Part shown: positions 7,601 through 15,134 of the stretch, one piece after another
How positions within the stretch are numbered: position 1 is the first letter of the stretch
How the letters are laid out: each line of letters starts with the position of its first letter
Assembly (NCBI RefSeq): GCF_039812505.1
Contig: NZ_JBDIAQ010000008.1
Span: 1 to 52,364 of the forward strand
Source: Intrasporangium_A sp039812505
GTDB lineage: Bacteria > Actinomycetota > Actinomycetes > Actinomycetales > Dermatophilaceae
DNA length: 52,364 bases
Direction: 5' to 3'
Position numbers and translations under genes: made by a program
Notes under the pieces: generated by a model
Database searches by the model: none
What the model saw: the letters and a program-made list of their open reading frames with translations, nothing else
What the model was told of the DNA's origin: nothing

Positions 7601-8587
7601 GACCTCGAGACGGTCCGCGAGACGGCGACCCCGGCCCTGCGGAAGCAGGTGCGCGCCGCCGCCGCCGCCATCGAGGCCACCGGCCTGACGGGCTGGCCGC
7701 TCGACACCGTCCCCGAGACCTACCGGGGCGCCGAGGACGTGGTGGGCTACCCGGCGCTCGTCGACCGGGGCACCTGCGTCGACCTGCGGGTCCTGCCCAC
7801 CCGGGCCGAGGCCGACTCGGAGCACCGGCTCGGCGTGCGGCGGCTGCTCCTGCTCGCCACCACGCCGCCGTGGCGACAGGTCCTCGCCCGCCTGGGCAAC
7901 GCCCAGAAGCTCGCCCTCGGGAGCAACCCGCACGGGAGCGTGCCCGCGCTGCTGGCCGACTGCCTGGCCGCGGCCGTCGACGCCATCGTGCGCGACGAGG
8001 GCCCGGCGGGCAGCCCCCGCGAGGGACCGGCCACCGGCGCGGGCCCACCCGGCGGCATCCGCACCCGTGCCGGGTTCGAACGCGCCCTCACGGCGGTGCG
8101 CAGCCACGCGAGCGCACGCGTCCTGCAGGTCGTCGGCCTGGTCGAGCCCGTCCTGGCCGCGAACCTGGGCATCACCAACCGGCTCGAGGTGCTGGCCCGG
8201 TCGAGCAACCCGGGGATGCGACCCCTGCTCGCCGACGTCCGGGCCCAGCTGCGCGGGCTGGTCCGGCCCGGCTTCGTCGCAGACACCGGCGTGGACCGGC
8301 TGCGCGACCTCGACCGCTACCTGCGCGCCGTCTCCTACCGGCTCGAGAAGGCGCCCGAGAACCTGGCCCGGGACGCCCAGCTGCTCGACCAGGTGGACCT
8401 GGTCGAAGGACGCTACGCCGACCTGCTGGCCACCCTGCGGCCGGCGCGGCGCGGCGCCCCGGACGTCCTCGAGATCGGCTGGATGATCGAGGAGCTGCGG
8501 GTCTCGCTCTTCGCGCAACAGCTCGGCACCGCGCGCCGGGTCTCGGCACAACGGATCCTGAAGGCGATCGCGGCGATCGGACCGTGA
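4643..8587 (+). CDS. hrpA: ATP-dependent RNA helicase HrpA (DEAH box)
   Basis: About 1314 residues, matching the roughly 1300 of E. coli HrpA. In order: a basic N-terminus of about 45 residues; Walker A GETGSGKT at 75-82; DEAH at 172-175; motif III SAT at 204-206; then TNVAETSLTVPGIRYVIDSG and motif VI QRSGRCGR at 381-388 in the second RecA domain. The winged-helix, ratchet and HrpA-specific DUF3418 regions follow. HrpA unwinds RNA with a 3' overhang; in E. coli it helps mRNA cleavage and rescues stalled or collided ribosomes. All key residues are intact. The frame stays open about 190 codons upstream of the chosen ATG, but that stretch is antisense to the MmpS-like gene. Transcription is probably monocistronic. 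Confidence 0.95.
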   Translation: MPEQPASAPSRARRSRRGRPRRGRMPPTPEQRAARRAHRAGLVPPITYPEQLPVVEHREALAEVIREHQVVVIAGETGSGKTTQLPKICLELGRGLDGMIGHTQPRRIAARAVAERLSEELDVQLGTAVGYQVRFADHSGPDTLVKVMTDGILLAELPQDPDLRRYDTLIIDEAHERSLNIDFILGYLAQLLPRRPDLKVIITSATIDPERFAAHFAAADGTPAPVVEVSGRTYPVEVRYRPLVDPDRPERDEQDLMTGICEAVLELWTERHSGPSSDILVFLSGEREIKDAADAIGGLRLPATEVLPLYGRLSAAEQHRVFAPHSGRRIVLATNVAETSLTVPGIRYVIDSGTARISRYSQRLKVQRLPIEPISQASANQRSGRCGRLSEGVAVRLYSQEDLESRPEYTDPEILRTSLAAVILQMSALGLGDVAAFPFIDPPDSRQVTDGVRLLQELQAFAGEDGDRPRRAGARRASRRLTPYGHTMARLPIDPRHARMVIEADRRGVLREVLVIVAALSIQDPRERPQDKQELANAAHKRFQDEHSDFVTWLNLWGHLREQQKALSSSAFRRLCKAEFLHYLRVREWQDLHTQVKQAAKRAGLDVTRGSRHGQLDADAVHQALLAGLLSHVGVRDEQRREYLGARGARFGISPGSTLFRRQPQFVMAEELVETTRLWARMAARIDPAWAEELGAHLVKRQHSEPRWSARRGSAVATERVTLYGVPLVVGRTVGLGTIDPALARDLFIRHALVEGDWSSRHAFRADNAALLERLGKLEARTRRRDLVVDDNALVAFYDQRIPASVVSGRHFDTWWKKARRHDPDLLTFTEDLLLREAAGTVVGADYPTTWQQGEHALTVTYRFEPGSPQDGATVHIPVEHLNQVISAGFDWQVPGFREDLVTALIRSLPKQVRRGLVPAPDHAHAVLPELDPSSGPLTEALAAALRRHTGVAVSAADFQWDRVADHLRIGFSVDRPDGTPIATGKDLETVRETATPALRKQVRAAAAAIEATGLTGWPLDTVPETYRGAEDVVGYPALVDRGTCVDLRVLPTRAEADSEHRLGVRRLLLLATTPPWRQVLARLGNAQKLALGSNPHGSVPALLADCLAAAVDAIVRDEGPAGSPREGPATGAGPPGGIRTRAGFERALTAVRSHASARVLQVVGLVEPVLAANLGITNRLEVLARSSNPGMRPLLADVRAQLRGLVRPGFVADTGVDRLRDLDRYLRAVSYRLEKAPENLARDAQLLDQVDLVEGRYADLLATLRPARRGAPDVLEIGWMIEELRVSLFAQQLGTARRVSAQRILKAIAAIGP

Positions 8588-8601
8588 CCGGGGTGGTCGG
8601 C

Positions 8602-8633
8602 CACGACGCTTCCGAGTGGGCTCGGGAATCGTG
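8602..8633 (+). terminator. Imperfect hairpin between hrpA and the PAC2 gene
   Basis: CACGA at 8602-8606 pairs with TCGTG at 8629-8633, and TTCCGAG pairs with CTCGGGAA across a TGGG loop with one bulged G. It lies 15 bases past the hrpA stop and may end hrpA transcription. No T tract. Confidence 0.35.
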
Positions 8634-8683
8634 CCGGGCGAGCGGGCGTTGACCGGGTGACCCGCACTACGAAAGGCCATGCC

Positions 8684-9637
8684 GTGCTGGACCCGTCAGA
8701 GCTCATCTCGTTCGAGACCGACACCCCGCTGCCCCGGATGCAGGCGTCGGTGCTCATCGTCGCCCTCGAGGGCTTCATCGACGCCGGCCAGACCCAGAAG
8801 CTGCTCGCCCAGCACCTGCTCGCCACCCACGAGTCGACCGTCGTGGCGTCCTTCGACGTCGACCAGGTGCTGGACTACCGGGGCCGGCGGCCTGCCATGA
8901 CCTTCGACCGGGACCGCTGGACCGCGTACGCGGACCCCAGCCTGGTGGTCCACCGCGTCATCGACGGACGGGGCGTTCCCTTCCTGCTGCTCACCGGCCC
9001 CGAGCCCGACTACCAGTGGGCCCGCATGGCCGAGGCCACGATCCTGCTGGTCAGGACGCTCGGGGTGGACCTGACCGTCAGCGTGCACGGCATCCCGATG
9101 GCCGTGCCGCACACCCGCCCGATCGGCGTCACGGCCCACGCGACCAGCCCACGGCTCATCCCGAAGAACCAGGTGGCCTTCGGCGAGATGATGGTGCCCG
9201 GCAGCTTCGCCGGGCTGCTCGAGTACCGCCTCGGCGAGGCCGGTCGCGACGCCATCGGCTTCTCGGTGCACGTGCCGCACTACCTGGGGCAGGGGGAGTA
9301 CCCCGAGGCCGCGCTCAGCGCCCTGGACCGGGTGGCCGCGGCCACCGGGCTCGACCTGGGCCGGGCGGCGCTCGCCGCCACGGCCGGGCGCAACCGGGCC
9401 GAGATCGACCGGCAGGTGGCCGAGTCCGACGAGGTGGCCGCCGTGGTGCACGCCCTCGAGGAGCAGTACGACTCGTTCATCGAGGGCAGCAAGCGGCGCA
9501 GCCTGCTGGCCACCGAGCTGCGCGACCTGCCGACCGCCGACGAGATCGGCGCCGAGTTCGAGGCGTTCCTCAAGGACGTCACCGACGAGGGCGGGCCCAC
9601 CGGCCCGGACACCGGCTCGGGAACCCAGCACCCCTGA
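8684..9637 (+). CDS. PAC2-family protein
   Basis: About 317 residues. The opening LDPSELISFETDTP, then VLIVALEGFIDAGQTQKLL, the FDVDQVLDYRGRRPAMTF stretch, and LLTGPEPDYQWARM are typical of actinobacterial PAC2 proteins, relatives of eukaryotic proteasome assembly chaperones. Their bacterial role is not settled; they occur in actinobacteria with and without a proteasome. A helical C-terminal tail (DRQVAESDEVAAVVHALEEQYDSFIEG) may mediate oligomerisation. I chose the GTG at 8684 because GAAAGG at 8671-8676 is ideally placed and family members start at MLDP; a GTG at 8657 is the alternative. Convergent with the polymerase gene. Confidence 0.85.
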   Translation: MLDPSELISFETDTPLPRMQASVLIVALEGFIDAGQTQKLLAQHLLATHESTVVASFDVDQVLDYRGRRPAMTFDRDRWTAYADPSLVVHRVIDGRGVPFLLLTGPEPDYQWARMAEATILLVRTLGVDLTVSVHGIPMAVPHTRPIGVTAHATSPRLIPKNQVAFGEMMVPGSFAGLLEYRLGEAGRDAIGFSVHVPHYLGQGEYPEAALSALDRVAAATGLDLGRAALAATAGRNRAEIDRQVAESDEVAAVVHALEEQYDSFIEGSKRRSLLATELRDLPTADEIGAEFEAFLKDVTDEGGPTGPDTGSGTQHP

Positions 9638-9674
9638 GCCCCGCCCAGCGGGACCGGCCACTCGTCGAACGGGC

Positions 9675-9703
9675 AGCGGCTCCCGGCCGAGCGGGCAGCC
9701 GCT
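9675..9703. terminator. Hairpin between convergent genes, likely bidirectional
   Basis: AGCGGCTCCCG at 9675-9685 pairs with CGGG plus AGCCGCT at 9692-9703, with a single bulged C and a six-base loop. It sits between the PAC2 stop and the tail of the polymerase gene, where a two-way terminator is expected. No T-run on either strand. Confidence 0.5.
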
Positions 9704-11369
9704 AGGCCTTCGCGTCGCTCCAGCGCCGCACGATGCCCGTGTCCGCGACGAACCGCACCTGCTCGGTGCCGGCCCAGGTGCGCGCCGCCGACCGCAACGC
9801 CAGGTCGAGCAGGGCGGCGGCCTCGCTCGCGCCGGACTCGGGGACGTGGACGAGCAGCTCGTCGTGCAGGCACAGGACGATCTGCCCGCCGAGCGGGACG
9901 ACGGCCACCCGCACGGTCGCGGCCCACGCCTTGAACAGCTCGGCGGCCGACCCCTGGATGACCGCGTTGCGGGCGTAGCGCCCGCGTGCTGCCTCCGTGC
10001 CCGGGGCGCCCCCGTCGAGGCGGATCAGCCGGCCGCCGTAGGTGCGCACCGACCGGCCGGCCACCCCCTCGGCGGCAGCCCGGTCGAGCAGACCCATCGC
10101 GACCGGGTAGGCCCGTTCGAGCTGGACCAGTGCCGCGCCGGCCGCCCCGGACCGCTGGCCGTACATCGCCGCGAGCACCGCCACCTTGGCCGTCGCCCGG
10201 TCCGAGCCGAGAGCTCGGGCGACCGGGGCGTAGAGGTCGTCGGACCGGGTCGCCTCGGCCAGTGCCCGGTCGCCGCTGACCACCGCGAGCACCCTGGGCT
10301 CGACCTGGCCGAGGTCGGCCCGCACGAAGACGTGGCCGGGGCGCGCGCGTACCGCGGGCCGCAGCTGGGCCGGCAGGTTGTGCAGGCCGTGCCGGGCGGT
10401 CATCCGTCCGGCGGCGCCGTCGCACGCGGTCCACTCCCCCCGGAGCCGGTCGTCCGGGCCGACGTGCTCGTCGAGCCAGCGGTAGCCGTACGTCGTCGCG
10501 ATCCGCTCGTCCTTGCGCCAGCCGAGCAGGGCCTCCACCAGCGGGTGGCCGTGCCGGTACGGCTCCAGGACCTGGGCGCGGGTGTTCGGCACGTCGACCC
10601 CGAACGCCGCGAGCAGGTCGCGCACCTGCGCAGGGTCGCGCAGGTCGGTGCGTTCGTGTCCCGGCGCGAGCGCCAGCACGGCCCGGTCGCGGGCTCGCCT
10701 CGTGCGGTCGGCCGCCGCCTCGTCGGCCGGGCGCGGGCCCGCCGCCGCGCAGATCAGGTCCTCGGCGGCGAGCCGGTCGACCGGCAGCCCGTCCCGCTCC
10801 AGCTCGAGGCAGAGCACCGCGGCGGCCGACTCCGACCAAGCGGTACGGCACGCCCGTGCACCGTCGACCCCGTCGAGGTGCTGCAGCGCGACCGCCTGCT
10901 GCGCCTGGCAGTCGAGTGCCAGCCGCGCCAGCCGGCGCAGTCGCTCGGGGCTGGTGGCCCAGCCGGTCAGGGCGTCCGGACGCAGCTGCCCCGAGGCGGT
11001 GAGCAGCCCCGCGTCGTCACCGCCGGGCAGGTCGAACAGGTCGGCCTCGAACCCGGCGAGCCGCGGACGCGGGGGAGCCGGCACCTCGCGCTCCGGCAGG
11101 CCGCGCACCGCGGCCCAGACGTGCCCGGGCGAGGCCGGCCAGCCACCGTGGATGATCCGGTGCACCTCGGCGAGGTCCCAGCTGCGGGCAACGGTGATCC
11201 CCGCGGCCACGATGGGACGCAGGCCCAGGGCGGCGGACCACACCACCCATCGGGGGCCGTGCTCGCGGGTCGCGGCCGCGAAGCGGGTCGTCACCGCACC
11301 GGGCGGCCACCACTCGTCGATGCCCGGCCCAGCGGCATACGCGCCCTGGGGGCCGAGCACGAGCGCCAC
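9702..11369 (-). CDS. Family A DNA polymerase (bifunctional 3'-5' exonuclease/polymerase type)
   Basis: About 555 residues, the normal size for the short actinobacterial PolA-like proteins usually named bifunctional 3'-5' exonuclease/DNA polymerase. Polymerase motif A is VRADLGQVEPRVL near residue 350, motif B is the helix RATAKVAVLAAMYGQRSG, and motif C is LCLHDELLVHVPE near residue 500, so the catalytic acids are present. The N-terminal half is divergent and I cannot point to intact exonuclease acids. There is no 5' nuclease domain. Its job is unknown; a repair role is plausible because dnaE serves replication. I chose GTG 11369 because VALVLGPQGAYA matches the family N-terminus; the frame is open further upstream only inside malY. 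Lies 22 bases behind the C-S lyase gene and is probably cotranscribed. Confidence 0.85.
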   Translation of the reverse strand: MALVLGPQGAYAAGPGIDEWWPPGAVTTRFAAATREHGPRWVVWSAALGLRPIVAAGITVARSWDLAEVHRIIHGGWPASPGHVWAAVRGLPEREVPAPPRPRLAGFEADLFDLPGGDDAGLLTASGQLRPDALTGWATSPERLRRLARLALDCQAQQAVALQHLDGVDGARACRTAWSESAAAVLCLELERDGLPVDRLAAEDLICAAAGPRPADEAAADRTRRARDRAVLALAPGHERTDLRDPAQVRDLLAAFGVDVPNTRAQVLEPYRHGHPLVEALLGWRKDERIATTYGYRWLDEHVGPDDRLRGEWTACDGAAGRMTARHGLHNLPAQLRPAVRARPGHVFVRADLGQVEPRVLAVVSGDRALAEATRSDDLYAPVARALGSDRATAKVAVLAAMYGQRSGAAGAALVQLERAYPVAMGLLDRAAAEGVAGRSVRTYGGRLIRLDGGAPGTEAARGRYARNAVIQGSAAELFKAWAATVRVAVVPLGGQIVLCLHDELLVHVPESGASEAAALLDLALRSAARTWAGTEQVRFVADTGIVRRWSDAKA

Positions 11370-11391
11370 GAGCGGTGCCCGGGCCGGCCGG

Positions 11392-12540
11392 TCACCCAAG
11401 GCAACCCGCCATGCGACGCACCGCCTTGCGGAGGATCTCGGGCGACGTGGCGAAGTTGAGGCGCACGCACCCGGCGCCCCGCGCGCCGAACTGCGGGCCG
11501 GCGGACAGCGCCACCCGTCCCCGGTCGCGGAACACCGCGGCCGGGTTGTCGCCCAGCGCGAGGCCCCGGCAGTCGAGCCAGGCCAGGTAGGTCGCCTCCG
11601 GCAGCACGAGCCGCACACCGGGCAGCTGCTGCGCGACGAGCCCGGCCAGCAGCCGGCGGTTGTCGTCGAGCTCGCCGCGCATCCGGCGCAGCCACTGGCC
11701 GCCCTGCCGCCACGCCGCGGACTGGGCGATGACCCCCAGGTGGCTGGCCCCCATGGTGACGAACGGGTGCAGCGCCCGGACGGCGCCGCGGGCCTCGGCC
11801 CCGGGGACGACCAGGCCGGCCTTGAGGCCGGCCAGGTTCCATGCCTTCGAGGCCGCCGTCACCGTCACGCCTGCCTCCGCGCCGGGCACCGTCAGGTACG
11901 GCGTGAACCTGCTGGTCGGGTAGGTCAACGGCGCGTGTATCTCGTCGGACAGGACCTGCACACCGTGCTCGTGCGCCAGCGCGGCCAGGGCGCCCAGCTC
12001 CTGCGCGGTGTGGACGGTGCCGGTCGGGTTGTGAGGGTTGCACAGCAGGTATGCCGCCCTCCCGCCTCCCGCGGTCACCCGCCGGAACGTCTCGGCGAGG
12101 GCGTCGAGGTCGAGTCGGCCGGCGTCGGTGAGCGGTGCGTCGACCGACCTGCGGCCGACCGAGTCGACGACCAGGAAGAAGGCGTTGTAGACCGGGGAGC
12201 TGAGCACGACCGGGCCGCCGGGGTCGGTGAACAGCTCGACCAGCCGGGCGATCCCGGTCAGCACGTCGGTGACCTGGGTCGCCTCCCGCGGGTCGAGGCG
12301 CCAGCGCCACTCGGCCGCCGCGAACGAGGCCAGCGCAGCGGCATACCCGCCGGTCCCGGCATAGCCGGTGTCGCCTCGGCGCATGGCGTCGGTCACCGCG
12401 GTGACGACCGCCGGGCAGGGTGCGGCGTCCATCTCGGCGACCCAGAGCGGCAGGACGTCCTCGGGGAAGGTCTGCCACTTCAGGCTGGTGCGGTCGCGAC
12501 GCAGCGCGGCGGCGTCGTCGCCGAGGAGCCGCGCAGTCAT
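11392..12540 (-). CDS. MalY/PatB-family PLP-dependent aminotransferase (cystathionine beta-lyase type)
   Basis: 382 residues. A fold type I PLP enzyme: the cofactor pocket shows CNPHNPTG with Asn171, DEIH with Asp199, and SKAWNLAGLK with the Schiff-base Lys232. LKWQTFPEDVLPLWVAEMD at the N-terminus is the MalY/PatB signature, with WVAEMD contributing to the active site. Such enzymes cleave C-S bonds in cystathionine or cysteine conjugates, giving homocysteine or thiols plus pyruvate and ammonia; a methionine-biosynthetic role would fit metX nearby but is not proven. A TAGGCT -10 box ends eight bases before the ATG, suggesting a leaderless mRNA. The polymerase gene follows. Confidence 0.88.
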   Translation of the reverse strand: MTARLLGDDAAALRRDRTSLKWQTFPEDVLPLWVAEMDAAPCPAVVTAVTDAMRRGDTGYAGTGGYAAALASFAAAEWRWRLDPREATQVTDVLTGIARLVELFTDPGGPVVLSSPVYNAFFLVVDSVGRRSVDAPLTDAGRLDLDALAETFRRVTAGGGRAAYLLCNPHNPTGTVHTAQELGALAALAHEHGVQVLSDEIHAPLTYPTSRFTPYLTVPGAEAGVTVTAASKAWNLAGLKAGLVVPGAEARGAVRALHPFVTMGASHLGVIAQSAAWRQGGQWLRRMRGELDDNRRLLAGLVAQQLPGVRLVLPEATYLAWLDCRGLALGDNPAAVFRDRGRVALSAGPQFGARGAGCVRLNFATSPEILRKAVRRMAGCLG

Positions 12541-12547
12541 GTCACGG

Positions 12548-12553
12548 AGCCTA
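12548..12553 (-). promoter_or_regulatory. -10 box TAGGCT for the MalY-like gene
   Basis: On the minus strand TAGGCT is followed by seven bases (CCGTGAC) and the ATG, so the mRNA probably starts at the start codon. It is the same hexamer as that before the gene at 1762. Confidence 0.45.
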
Positions 12554-12675
12554 GGCGAGAGCTCTCCGGCGAGATCCTGCGGTCCGCGCGGTTGTCGCGC
12601 CCGATCGGGCCGTCATACGGTGGCGGGGGCCGGTCCGGGGATCCGGGCGCGGTCGCGTCACCGAAGGGGACAGCT

Positions 12676-13434
12676 GTGGGCCATCTGCGCAGGGGCAGCG
12701 AGCAGGCGGTGCCGGCCGCCCGGGCCGGCCACGGACCGGACCCGGTGCCCGGACCGCTGCCCGATCGGGGCGGCGCACTCCCCTTCGGGGCAGCCGGGTC
12801 CCTGAGCGCCGCCGCGACCCGGCTCGTCCAGCGGCTGCTCGACGTCGGCATCGACGGCGTGGGCCCGTTCGCATCCGCCCACGACGTCGCGGACGCGGCG
12901 CTCGTCGACGCAGGCGGGCAGGTCGAGAAGGCCGTCGCCGGCGTGCGGCGGACGCATCAGCGGATGGCGGCGGCCGGCGGGTTCGTGACGGGGCTCGGCG
13001 GGTTCTTCGCGATGCCGGTGTCGTTGCCGGCCAACGTCCTGACCTTCTACCTGATCGGCACCCGGATGACCGCCGCCGTCGCCCGGCTGCGGGGCTACGA
13101 CATCGACCAGCCCGAGATCCGCTCGGCGATACTGCTGACCCTCGTCGGGGCCGATCGCGACGACATCCTCCGGAAGGCCGGCCTGCACCCGCCCGGCGGC
13201 CGGCTCGCGGCGCTCGCCGTCGACCAGCTCTCGCCGCCCGCGCTGATGGTCCTCAACAAGGCGGTCGGCTTCCATCTGCTCGGCAAGCTGGGGGACGGCG
13301 TGCTGGCCGGGCTCGGGCGTGGCGTGCCCCTCCTGGGCGGTGCGGTCGGCGGCGGCATGGACGTCTACCTGGTCGGACGGATCGCCAGGCAGGCCGGGCT
13401 GGAGTTCCCCCCGGTCTCGCCGTTCTCCGCGTGA
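12676..13434 (+). CDS. EcsC-family protein
   Basis: About 252 residues starting at GTG 12676, with AAGGGGA at 12664-12670 as ribosome binding site. After a polar, glycine- and proline-rich N-terminus of about 40 residues come the family features: VEKAVAGVRRTHQRMAAAGGFVTGLGGFFAMPVSLPANVLTF, then TAAVARLRGYDIDQPEIRSAILLTLVGAD, a central amphipathic helix (LNKAVGFHLLGKLGDGVL), and GVPLLGGAVGGGMDVYLVGRIA near the end. EcsC was named from the Bacillus Ecs transporter operon, but members without the transporter, as here, have no settled function. Hydrophobic glycine-rich segments suggest membrane association. Followed directly by a DUF1232 remnant in another frame. Confidence 0.8.
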   Translation: MGHLRRGSEQAVPAARAGHGPDPVPGPLPDRGGALPFGAAGSLSAAATRLVQRLLDVGIDGVGPFASAHDVADAALVDAGGQVEKAVAGVRRTHQRMAAAGGFVTGLGGFFAMPVSLPANVLTFYLIGTRMTAAVARLRGYDIDQPEIRSAILLTLVGADRDDILRKAGLHPPGGRLAALAVDQLSPPALMVLNKAVGFHLLGKLGDGVLAGLGRGVPLLGGAVGGGMDVYLVGRIARQAGLEFPPVSPFSA

Positions 13435-13444
13435 CCGCGCAGGT

Positions 13445-13615
13445 CACGCTTCGGCGGTCCTGCCGCTCGTCGGGCTCGCCGATGACGCCGTCGTGCTCGC
13501 GTGGTTCGCCCGGGCCTTCCTCGAGGAGACCGACCGCTTCCTCGCCTGGGAGCGCGGGCAGGGCGCCCTGCGGCGAACCGACCCCGCCGTGCAGTCGCCG
13601 GGTGGGCGACAGTAG
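13445..13615 (+). pseudogene. C-terminal remnant of a DUF1232 (YkvA-like) membrane protein
   Basis: In a frame different from ecsC, the bases just after the ecsC stop encode AVLPLVGLADDAVVLAWF followed by ARAFLEETDRFLAWERGQ. This looks like the end of DUF1232 proteins, in which a first hydrophobic helix with a DFIPD-type turn precedes LxGxxDDxxV and a second helix. Here the first helix and a plausible start codon are missing: an upstream ATG at 13319 gives only an antisense-like, Arg/Ser-rich leader overlapping ecsC. The simplest reading is a deletion that removed the 5' part of a neighbouring gene. An alternative is a frameshifted EcsC-DUF1232 fusion. Recognition is from memory of the family. 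Confidence 0.5.
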
Positions 13616-13752
13616 CCCGCAGGCCCCGCGGTCCCGGGCCCGACCGGCGCTGTCCACATCCGACCGGCCGTCACGCGCGTCGTCCCCAGCCGGCGGCCTC
13701 CGGACGAGTGAGGGCTGGCCGCGCACCACGACCGGCGCCACGCTCGGGTCCC

Positions 13753-14901
13753 ATGCAGCAGACCACCCTCTCCCTGTCCGGGCCGGCAGACCTGCTGGCC
13801 GTCCTGCCCTACCACTTCGGTTTCCACCCCTCCCGCAGCGTCGTCGTCGTGTCCCTGCACGACCGGCGGCTCGGCCTGGTCGTGCGGCTCGACGCGGTTG
13901 CCGACCCCGCAGCCGCAGCCGACGCCGCCGCCTCCCTCGTCGATCCGCTGCGCCGGGAGCGGCCGTCGGGCGTCATGGTCGTCGGGTTCGAGGACCGTAT
14001 GGGCCAGACCGCCCGCCTGTCGCAGGCCGTCACCACCCGGCTGCAGGCCGAGGGCATCACGGTCGTGGACCGGATCGTGGTGCGGGCCGGCCGCTGGACC
14101 GGCCTGATGTGCGACTGCTGCCCGGACCAGCCGGTCCCGGCTGCCCACGAGGTCGGTGCGGTGGCCACGTACGTGGGGCTCGGCCGGGTCGCCCTCGGCT
14201 CCCGGGACGAGCTCGCCGCCATCCTGCGCCCGACCGAGCCCGCATCGCCGGGCCTGGCTCGCGCCGTCGACGACTGGGTCGCCAAGGTCGTCGAGGGGGG
14301 CGGGCTGTTCACCTCGGCTGCCCGGCCGGCCCCCGGAGGAGGGCATCCGACGTGGGCCGAGGCCTGCGTCTCGACATGGGCCGAGCTGCTGGTCGGTCGG
14401 TTCGACGGCGAGCAGGTGCCGACCGAGCGGCTCACCCTGCTGCTGGGCAGCCTGCGACACCGCGGCCTGCGTGACGGCGTCATCGCCATGCTCTGCCCGG
14501 AGAGCCTTCCCACGGGGGCGCTGGACCCGCGGCTGGCCGGCCTGTTCGAGCGTCACCTCGTGCCGGTCGTCGGCGACGACGGGGTGGACCACGGCTGGGC
14601 TGACAGTGGTCCGCCGGAGGTCGAATCGGCCTTTGGCGGCCCCGGTCGCCAGGGCCTGGCGGAGCTGAGCCGGCAGGCCCTGACCAGAGCCCGCCTCGAG
14701 CGGCTGTGCCGGCTCGCGCCCGAGTCCCATGCTGCCCCGGTCCTGGCCGTCACTGCTGCCTGCGCCTGGTTCTCCGGCGACGGTGCGGCGGCCCGGGTCG
14801 CCGTCGAGCGCGCTCTCGAGGTCGAGCCGGGGCACGTGCTGGCCCGCCTGCTGGAGCACCTCCTCGACCTGGGGGTGCGGCCGCCGTCCGTCGCTGCGTA
14901 G
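13753..14901 (+). CDS. DUF4192-domain protein
   Basis: About 382 residues. The start LSLSGPADLLAVLPYHFGFHPSRSVVVVSL and the block VVVRAGRWTGLMCDCCPDQPVP are characteristic of actinobacterial DUF4192 proteins, with the CxCCP cluster as the most conserved motif. The C-terminal part, from ARLERLCRLAPESHAAPVLAVTAACAWFSGDGAAARVAVERALEVEP, is a helical repeat resembling a TPR. Function is unknown; the cysteines could bind a metal. Neither a signal peptide nor transmembrane helices are seen. The ATG at 13753 is chosen because family members begin within a few residues of it; no strong ribosome binding site is visible. It is separated from metX by the SAM riboswitch. Confidence 0.8.
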   Translation: MQQTTLSLSGPADLLAVLPYHFGFHPSRSVVVVSLHDRRLGLVVRLDAVADPAAAADAAASLVDPLRRERPSGVMVVGFEDRMGQTARLSQAVTTRLQAEGITVVDRIVVRAGRWTGLMCDCCPDQPVPAAHEVGAVATYVGLGRVALGSRDELAAILRPTEPASPGLARAVDDWVAKVVEGGGLFTSAARPAPGGGHPTWAEACVSTWAELLVGRFDGEQVPTERLTLLLGSLRHRGLRDGVIAMLCPESLPTGALDPRLAGLFERHLVPVVGDDGVDHGWADSGPPEVESAFGGPGRQGLAELSRQALTRARLERLCRLAPESHAAPVLAVTAACAWFSGDGAAARVAVERALEVEPGHVLARLLEHLLDLGVRPPSVAA

Positions 14902-14995
14902 GCGCCGGCCCACGGTGGGACCGGCCGGTCCCTGGGCCGCGGGACCGCGGGTCCATGGGATGGACGGCCGCTCGGGCGGGCCGGCCGGGATCGCG

Positions 14996-15001
14996 TATCC
15001 T
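14996..15001 (+). promoter_or_regulatory. metX: -10 box TATCCT for the SAM riboswitch/metX transcript
   Basis: TATCCT ends seven to eight bases before the first base of riboswitch helix P1, so transcription should start almost exactly at the aptamer. No clear -35 is seen. Confidence 0.5.
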
Positions 15002-15005
15002 GTGC

Positions 15006-15118
15006 TCAGGTCATGAGTGCCAGCGTCAAGCCCCGGCTCGCTGGTCGGCAACCCTCCATCGCGGGTGGGGTGCCCCGGGTGAGGACCGGGCCGCGCCGGC
15101 CGGCGCGTGCAAGCGCGA
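15006..15118 (+). promoter_or_regulatory. SAM-IV-type riboswitch upstream of metX
   Basis: The leader contains the SAM-IV aptamer known from actinobacterial methionine genes. GGTC at 15009-15012 can pair with GACC at 15084-15087 (P1); CCAGCG at 15020-15025 pairs with CGCTGG at 15039-15044 (P2), enclosing the core TCAAGCCCCGGCT; the segments CGGCAACCCTCC and GGTGGGGTGCCCCGGGTGA complete the recognisable core. A 16-bp perfect palindrome at 15092-15107 lies between aptamer and the ribosome binding site (GAGGAG at 15124-15129) and could be P5 or the expression platform. S-adenosylmethionine binding should lower metX expression, probably at translation initiation since no T-run is present. Confidence 0.85.
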
Positions 15119-15134
15119 CACGCGAGGAGCAGCG

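Noticed and set aside
10513..12675. Long upstream extension of the ecsC frame
   Set aside because: It runs antisense to the polymerase and MalY-like genes and is low-complexity Arg/Ser/Ala; the GTG at 12676 has a good ribosome binding site and starts the EcsC-like protein.
13435..13752. Complete small gene between ecsC and the DUF4192 gene
   Set aside because: No start codon gives a full-length family protein; only the DUF1232 C-terminal remnant is convincing.
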